Assembly (NCBI GenBank): GCA_023253875.1
Contig: JALRFC010000046.1
Location: 1-9,782, forward strand
DNA: 9,782 nt
DNA from: Candidatus Kapaibacterium sp.
GTDB lineage: Bacteria > Bacteroidota > Ignavibacteria > Kapaibacteriales > UBA961
Reading direction: 5' to 3'
Shown piece after piece: positions 6,054 through 9,782 of this stretch (its first letter is position 1; every line of letters starts with the position of its first letter). Made by a program: the position numbers and the translations under genes. The notes under the pieces are model-generated. The model was not told where the DNA came from. It saw nothing but the letters and a program-made list of their open reading frames with translations, and searched no databases.

Positions 6054-7073
6054 TCAATGATGCTCGCCATCAGCATGATCACCAAGCACCAATCCCGTAA
6101 ATACTGCAGTAAGCATTGTAAAAATATATGCCTGCAAGAATGTCACGAGTATTTCAAGGAAATAAATAAAGATCGAGAATAATGATACAACCGGTGAAAC
6201 CGCAGCTGTATTGAAAAAGAATATGAAACCAATCAGTGTAAACAAAATGATATGTCCACTAGACATATTCGCAAATAAACGAATTGCAAGTGCGAATGGC
6301 TTGGTGAAAATCCCAACAACTTCAATCGGCACCATAATTGGAGCCAACCACCAAGGCGCTCCGCCCAATAAGTGATGAAGGAATGATTTTACCGCTCCTA
6401 CCGGTCCCATCGCTTTCGCAGGGATGACAATATTCACCATCAAGAATGCCGTGATTGCAAGCCCCGCAGTCGTTCCGATCGCAGAAGTTGCAGTGTGTCC
6501 GCCCGGAAGCAAACCCACCAAGTTCATTGCATAAATGAAAAAGAAAACTGAAAGGAAATAGGGTAAATATGCGGATACAAGTTTATCATTAGGAATATTC
6601 GGACGCACAACGGTGTCACGAATCATCATTGTGAGCATTTCAAGTGCATTGCCAATTCCTTTGGGTGCTCTGGTACTCTTTTTGTAAGAACGATTTCCGA
6701 TAATAAAAAGCGCTATCACCACAATCATGGAAATCCATTGGAATATCACAAAATTGGTCGGTGATAAATCCAATTGGACATGTGAACCATCTTGCTTAAC
6801 TACATGACCTGCATGCAATGTATATCCTTCTGCTTGCAATTCTGATGCATTTTTGCAGAAATGCGGCCCATTATCAACGAAGATATATGGCAAATCAGCC
6901 AAATGGTAGGAAAACAAATAGAAACCGCCGTGATCCCCCAAATTCTCATTGAACATGGCATTGAAGGTGAATGCTTCAGTTTGCGCATGATCACCATGTT
7001 GTGCATCATGTGATTGTCCATGTTGCTGAGGATGTTGAGCCGAGGAATGTTGCAGAGTAGTATCTTGCTTCAT
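6054..7073 (-). CDS. atpB: F-type ATP synthase a subunit
   Basis: Subunit a forms the two half-channels for ions beside the c-ring. At 339 residues it is longer than E. coli a (271) because of a polar, His-rich N-terminal extension; the first membrane helix begins near residue 106. The core motif IRLFANMSSGH holds the essential arginine R265 (E. coli R210). E251 matches E196. H274 and E307 occupy the E. coli E219 and H245 places, the swapped His/Glu pair common in many bacteria. LQAYIFTML (residues 313-321) matches the Gln252 segment. The C-terminus ends in another acidic/His stretch (GDHADGEHH). The ATG at 7073 lacks a strong Shine-Dalgarno, and a shorter start cannot be excluded for the extension. 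It is followed by atpE after 91 nt. Confidence 0.96.
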   Translation of the reverse strand: MKQDTTLQHSSAQHPQQHGQSHDAQHGDHAQTEAFTFNAMFNENLGDHGGFYLFSYHLADLPYIFVDNGPHFCKNASELQAEGYTLHAGHVVKQDGSHVQLDLSPTNFVIFQWISMIVVIALFIIGNRSYKKSTRAPKGIGNALEMLTMMIRDTVVRPNIPNDKLVSAYLPYFLSVFFFIYAMNLVGLLPGGHTATSAIGTTAGLAITAFLMVNIVIPAKAMGPVGAVKSFLHHLLGGAPWWLAPIMVPIEVVGIFTKPFALAIRLFANMSSGHIILFTLIGFIFFFNTAAVSPVVSLFSIFIYFLEILVTFLQAYIFTMLTAVFTGLVLGDHADGEHH

Positions 7074-7107
7074 GACTGATAGTATATGATTGCGTTAATC
7101 GTGTTCT

Positions 7108-7476
7108 TTATAAGTTTTGCTCTTTTTCTCTTGTCTTGATTTTGTCCGATAACACATGGAAATACATAATCTCAGCAAAGAGATATACGAAAACTCCAAT
7201 GGCCAGAGACAAAGAATACGCCAATTGTGGCATATTCATCATTGTTAGCGCCAACCAAGAAATGGCACCAACCAACATAATCCTCAAAGACATGCTCCCG
7301 AGCACAATGGAAACAAACTTTTCAAATGGCTTCATGAAGGCCTTTCGGGCTATCAAATAACCACCCAAAGCATTAATGAAACATACCACTTGTGCCAGTA
7401 TGATCGCATATAGATCCGAAGGGGAATCGCTCACACGCTCATTTGTTGTTTTTTGAAGGATCATGCGCATTCGCAT
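7108..7476 (-). CDS. AtpI-like small membrane protein
   Basis: A 122-residue hydrophobic protein lies between atpZ and atpB, the position of the ATP synthase I protein. Segments near residues 24-45, 54-80 and 85-110 look membrane-spanning, and the C-terminus is charged (SDKIKTREKEQNL). AtpI proteins assist c-ring assembly and have been linked to Mg2+ supply with AtpZ in Bacillus. Assignment here rests on position and topology rather than a clear motif. Starts at 7476, 7470 and 7464 are all possible; 7476 follows AAGAG by 9 nt. The first 38 nt overlap the end of atpZ in a different frame, so the two are probably translationally coupled. The stop is 34 nt before atpB. Confidence 0.65.
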   Translation of the reverse strand: MRMRMILQKTTNERVSDSPSDLYAIILAQVVCFINALGGYLIARKAFMKPFEKFVSIVLGSMSLRIMLVGAISWLALTMMNMPQLAYSLSLAIGVFVYLFAEIMYFHVLSDKIKTREKEQNL

Positions 7477-7693
7477 GCATTGCAGCTCTTATGAAATGCG
7501 TCATGCCTGCGACCGCTCCAAAAAAACCAAGCCCGATCATCAACCAAGGAGTAGTGCCGAATTTTCCATCCAGCCACCAACCCAAGAATCCACAACCTAT
7601 GACTGAAGCCGCAAGTTGCGAACCCAAACCAATAAATGGCGCAAGATCTTTATGCACCGATCCGCGTGGCGGTTCCGGTTTCTTTTGAGGCAT
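7439..7693 (-). CDS. atpZ: AtpZ/AtpI family protein (F0F1-ATPase accessory subunit)
   Basis: An 84-residue protein with two predicted membrane helices (about 20-41 and 49-68). It carries the AtpZ pattern: GLGSQLAASVIGCGFLGWWL, then DGKFGTTPWLMIGLGFFGAV and AAMHANAHDPSKN. The glycine-rich first helix, the short polar WLDGKFGT turn and the G-x-x-x-G second helix are characteristic. It is the first gene of the ATP synthase cluster and overlaps the AtpI-like gene by 38 nt. The exact job of AtpZ is still debated in the literature (assembly helper, or divalent cation transport with AtpI). The start ATG at 7693 has only a weak AAAGA about 6 nt upstream. Confidence 0.85.
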   Translation of the reverse strand: MPQKKPEPPRGSVHKDLAPFIGLGSQLAASVIGCGFLGWWLDGKFGTTPWLMIGLGFFGAVAGMTHFIRAAMHANAHDPSKNNK

Positions 7694-7732
7694 AATTGGT
7701 CTTTCTGTAATCGGATTCAGATTTCAAGACAA

Positions 7733-7762
7733 CAAATTACAGATTTTGCATGGAATAACAAA
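7733..7762 (-). promoter_or_regulatory. Possible promoter of the atp operon
   Basis: On the minus strand, TTTG (7762-7759) is followed after 19 nt by TAATTTG (7739-7733). This resembles the Bacteroidota pair TTTG N19-21 TAnnTTTG but lacks one base in the -7 box. It would give a leader of roughly 30-40 nt to atpZ. The 150-bp gap after panB is the only long break before the cluster, so a promoter is expected here, but this match alone is weak. Confidence 0.25.
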
Positions 7763-7772
7763 TGAAGAGATA

Positions 7773-7824
7773 TGAGTATTCGATGCTCTAAATGCAAGAG
7801 TTTAAAAAGTTTGCGAAATACTCA
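7773..7824. repeat. Long-range inverted repeat between panB and atpZ
   Basis: TGAGTATT (7773-7780) and AATACTCA (7817-7824) are perfectly complementary. Two further pairs (7781-7782 with 7814-7815) extend the stem to 10 bp with a bulged A at 7816. The 36-nt interior could form a minor CTCT/AGAG stem. It starts 20 bp past the panB stop. No U-run follows, so it may be a panB 3' stabiliser, a poor terminator, or an operator for the atp promoter. Confidence 0.4.
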
Positions 7825-7843
7825 GAAAAGATGTGGAAAAGTT

Positions 7844-8695
7844 TCAATAACTCTCACTTTCATCGGGAAAATTCCCACTCTGAATATCCTGTATATATCT
7901 GGATACAGAATCATTCACTCGTTCATGTAATGAATCATATCTTCTCACAAAGCGAGGACTGAAGTCGATGGTAAGACCTATCATATCCGAATACACGAGA
8001 ATTTGTCCATCACAATGTGGTCCGGCACCAATGCCAATCGTTGGTATTGATATGGATTCTGTGATCTTTAGAGCAAGTTCCATTGGAATTTTCTCCAAAA
8101 CCACTGCAAAAGCTCCCGCTTGTTCCAATTCCTTGGCATCGCGCATCATTTCTTCTGCTTCTTCGGCATTTTGTCCTCTGGCTCTATAGGAGCCAAATTG
8201 ATTGATGCTTTGCGGAGTCAAGCCCAGATGCGCCATGACGGGAATTCCTGCTTCTGTCATGCGCCTGACAGCTTCACACACTCTATGTCCTCCCTCCACT
8301 TTCACTGCACTAGCGCCTGCTTCTTTCATGAGACGACCTGCATTTCGGAATGCTTCTTCGGGAGAAACCTGATAACTCATGAATGGCATATCAGCGACAA
8401 CCAATGCTCGCTGAACGCCTCGGACAACCGCTTTTGTGTGATAAATGATATCGTCTAAAGTGACGGGAATGGTGGTTTCATGACCCTGCACGATATTTCC
8501 CAAGGAGTCCCCAACGAGAATCAAGTCAATACCTGCTTCATCCAAAATACGTGCAATAAGGGCATCATAGGCAGTAAGACAAGAAATGCGCTTTCCTTGT
8601 TTTTTCATGTCCTGTAATCGTCTTGTCGTCACTCGACGCATGGGCGCTGAATGCGTATGACGATCGGCATCAATGTGTTGTTCTTGATTTTCCAT
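7844..8695 (-). CDS. panB: 3-methyl-2-oxobutanoate hydroxymethyltransferase (ketopantoate hydroxymethyltransferase)
   Basis: Transfers a hydroxymethyl group from 5,10-methylene-tetrahydrofolate to alpha-ketoisovalerate to make ketopantoate, the first committed step to pantothenate and CoA; a cytosolic (beta/alpha)8 enzyme. In the 283-residue protein the metal-binding aspartates are D63 (VGDSLG) and D102 (ADMPFMSY), followed by K132 and E134 in KVEGG. The catalytic base E201 lies in VLEKIP, and GIGAGPHCDGQILVY is the C-terminal signature. Length is slightly above E. coli (264) because of a polar N-terminal stretch. The ATG at 8695 has GAGG 5 nt upstream; an in-frame ATG at 8740 would add 15 atypical residues. 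No panC or panE is adjacent. A hairpin abuts the Shine-Dalgarno. Confidence 0.96.
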   Translation of the reverse strand: MENQEQHIDADRHTHSAPMRRVTTRRLQDMKKQGKRISCLTAYDALIARILDEAGIDLILVGDSLGNIVQGHETTIPVTLDDIIYHTKAVVRGVQRALVVADMPFMSYQVSPEEAFRNAGRLMKEAGASAVKVEGGHRVCEAVRRMTEAGIPVMAHLGLTPQSINQFGSYRARGQNAEEAEEMMRDAKELEQAGAFAVVLEKIPMELALKITESISIPTIGIGAGPHCDGQILVYSDMIGLTIDFSPRFVRRYDSLHERVNDSVSRYIQDIQSGNFPDESESY

Positions 8696-8704
8696 GGGAA
8701 CCTC

Positions 8705-8723
8705 ATGTTTGGAGTGCAAACAT
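8705..8723. promoter_or_regulatory. Hairpin/palindrome abutting the panB ribosome binding site
   Basis: ATGTTTG (8705-8711), a 5-nt loop, CAAACAT (8717-8723): a perfect 7-bp inverted repeat whose base directly touches the GAGG Shine-Dalgarno (8704-8701 on the minus strand). The arm also contains TATGTTTG (8724-8717), an exact TAnnTTTG -7 box, though no -33 element is visible. It could be an operator over a promoter or an RNA hairpin that tunes panB translation. Confidence 0.4.
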
Positions 8724-8769
8724 AGATATTTCCCATGCATATTCCCTAAGCTGATTCAGTCAGCGAGAC

Positions 8770-9782
8770 TTATTGCCTCACACAAAATGCTCCCCGATAA
8801 TGCTTACCATCAGCATCTGTGGCATGGAGATAATAGGCACCTGAGCCTGAAATAGGTATTGTCAAGACTGAATGTGCATGGGCATGATTACTCTGATGGA
8901 CATATGCCTCTCGACCCTTGACATCAAAAATTCGCAAAGAATGTAATGCCGTCGGATTGGCAAATCGAACTATCACTCCCGTGGGAATCTCTGTAAATGT
9001 CACATCTTCGAGCGAAATATTCTCATCAGGGATATCTTCTTCAATATCTGTTGTAATCAATTCATCTCCGGGCTGATATGCCGTATAATAAAAATATGTG
9101 AGCATCATTTCATCGGTTGTTCCCTCACCCCAAGTGACTTCTTTTGGGGGAATTGAAGGATTATGCGGATTATCCTCCGTATTATCATATGTCACTTTGG
9201 ACTCCAATATCGATCCCCTTGGTACTTTTTGCAATGTCTTGAAGGTATATGCCATTTGCCAATGAAAATCCCAATGTGGTATTGATATAATCGGTATGGT
9301 ATCCTTCAATGTCCTGAGATTGATTTCAATGCTCTTTCCAAGTAAATGCATATGTGGCATCACAGCAAAAGCAGTGGCATCATTGGGTATTGTAATTCGC
9401 TGAGTGAATGTTTTTACTTGTCCGGGTGGAAGACGCAATGGACCATCAGTAATATTCTTACGATTCAATAATGGACTGATGAAGACTTCTCGAGTGGCCG
9501 GAACATCTGAATAAACCAATCGCACGGATGTGGCATCTATTTGTCCTTCTGTTCCTGCAGGATAATGGACTTGAACTATGATTCTTGCTCCTTTCTGAAA
9601 GCGAACACCGAAACCTTTGGGGAAGAAATAGGGTTCAATACCAGGTACATAGACACCAATCAAATCAGCAGTGGAAGAGCCCACCCCGCCAAATCCGGGA
9701 TATCCTGGTCCGGGTGATGCGGCATCTAATTGTAATGGAATGGAGGAAGTGTCTTGAAAAACCAGGACATGATGGACAATTT
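8770..9782 (-). CDS. Copper type II ascorbate-dependent monooxygenase homologue with T9SS-type C-terminal domain (5' end outside window)
   Basis: The frame is open to the right edge, so only the last 336 residues are seen (numbered from the first full codon at 9780). The PHM/DBM fold shows all six expected copper ligands. The HH pair at 3-4 (VHHVLVF) and H72 (VQVHYPAG) match the CuH site of peptidylglycine monooxygenase (PHM; H107, H108, H172). H143/H145 (MPHMHLLG) and M225 or M226 (DEMM) match the CuM site (H242, H244, M314), with similar spacing. The HWDFHWQ and YDN motifs occur in bacterial members. Residues from about 255 form a C-terminal domain with FANP, LRIFDVKGRE and GAYYLHATDADGK, typical of type A T9SS sorting domains, so secretion to the cell surface is inferred. 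The substrate is unknown. It ends 74 nt before panB. Confidence 0.85.
   Translation of the reverse strand, partial: IVHHVLVFQDTSSIPLQLDAASPGPGYPGFGGVGSSTADLIGVYVPGIEPYFFPKGFGVRFQKGARIIVQVHYPAGTEGQIDATSVRLVYSDVPATREVFISPLLNRKNITDGPLRLPPGQVKTFTQRITIPNDATAFAVMPHMHLLGKSIEINLRTLKDTIPIISIPHWDFHWQMAYTFKTLQKVPRGSILESKVTYDNTEDNPHNPSIPPKEVTWGEGTTDEMMLTYFYYTAYQPGDELITTDIEEDIPDENISLEDVTFTEIPTGVIVRFANPTALHSLRIFDVKGREAYVHQSNHAHAHSVLTIPISGSGAYYLHATDADGKHYRGAFCVRQ

Noticed and set aside
221..7693. Mobile element behind the two embedded genes in the atp cluster
   Set aside because: I looked for transposase genes, terminal inverted repeats and target-site duplications around 1100-2115 and 3676-4550 and saw none.
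8696..8740. Longer panB start at 8740
   Set aside because: AGGGA does precede it, but too closely, and the added 15 residues do not resemble PanB; GAGG 5 nt before the ATG at 8695 fits better.
8750..8764. GCTGA-TTCAG-TCAGC hairpin after the monooxygenase gene
   Set aside because: A 5-bp stem with no U-tract in the transcribed direction; expected by chance at this length.
8770..9684. Complete monooxygenase gene starting at a GTG at 9684
   Set aside because: The frame stays open to the window edge and the upstream codons encode the VHHVLVF copper motif, so the gene is partial and the GTG is internal.

Overview
All credible genes in this window lie on the minus strand, so the map reads from high to low coordinates. 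The organism looks like a Gram-negative member of the Bacteroidota/Chlorobiota (FCB) group. It has an ADP-heptose epimerase for LPS core, an outer-membrane barrel protein, and a secreted copper monooxygenase homologue whose tail resembles a type IX secretion (T9SS) sorting domain. Its split F-ATPase cluster ends at atpG with no atpD or atpC beside it. Clear Shine-Dalgarno sequences precede several genes. That, with the gene content, hints at a Chlorobi/Ignavibacteria/Kapabacteria-like lineage more than classical Bacteroidia, but this is inference.

Layout from the right end: (1) 9782-8770, the C-terminal 336 residues of a PHM-type copper monooxygenase homologue with a T9SS-like tail, cut by the window edge; (2) 8695-7844, panB (pantothenate/CoA synthesis); (3) a gap of about 150 bp with a long inverted repeat and a possible promoter; (4) 7693-221, an ATP synthase cluster in the order atpZ, an atpI-like membrane gene, atpB, atpE, atpF, atpH, an outer-membrane barrel gene, atpA, hldD, atpG; (5) 220-87, an intergenic region with a small hairpin and an operator-like palindrome; (6) 86-1, the start of a lipoprotein gene running off the left edge.

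The membrane sector (a, c, b), the delta stalk and the alpha and gamma subunits are encoded here. Beta and epsilon (atpD, atpC) must be elsewhere. The a and c subunits carry the essential Arg and Glu and look proton-type. The main oddities are two envelope genes embedded with tight spacing in the ATP synthase cluster: a signal-peptide-bearing barrel protein between atpH and atpA, and hldD between atpA and atpG. The atpE cistron also stands out. Stem-loops flank it on both sides, and two U8 tracts plus a GGAG Shine-Dalgarno precede it, consistent with boosting the c subunit, which is needed in many copies.

I found no tRNA, rRNA, CRISPR, insertion sequence or clearly novel multi-gene system. 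The strongest leads for follow-up are the interrupted operon architecture, the RNA structures around atpE, and the T9SS-type copper monooxygenase.
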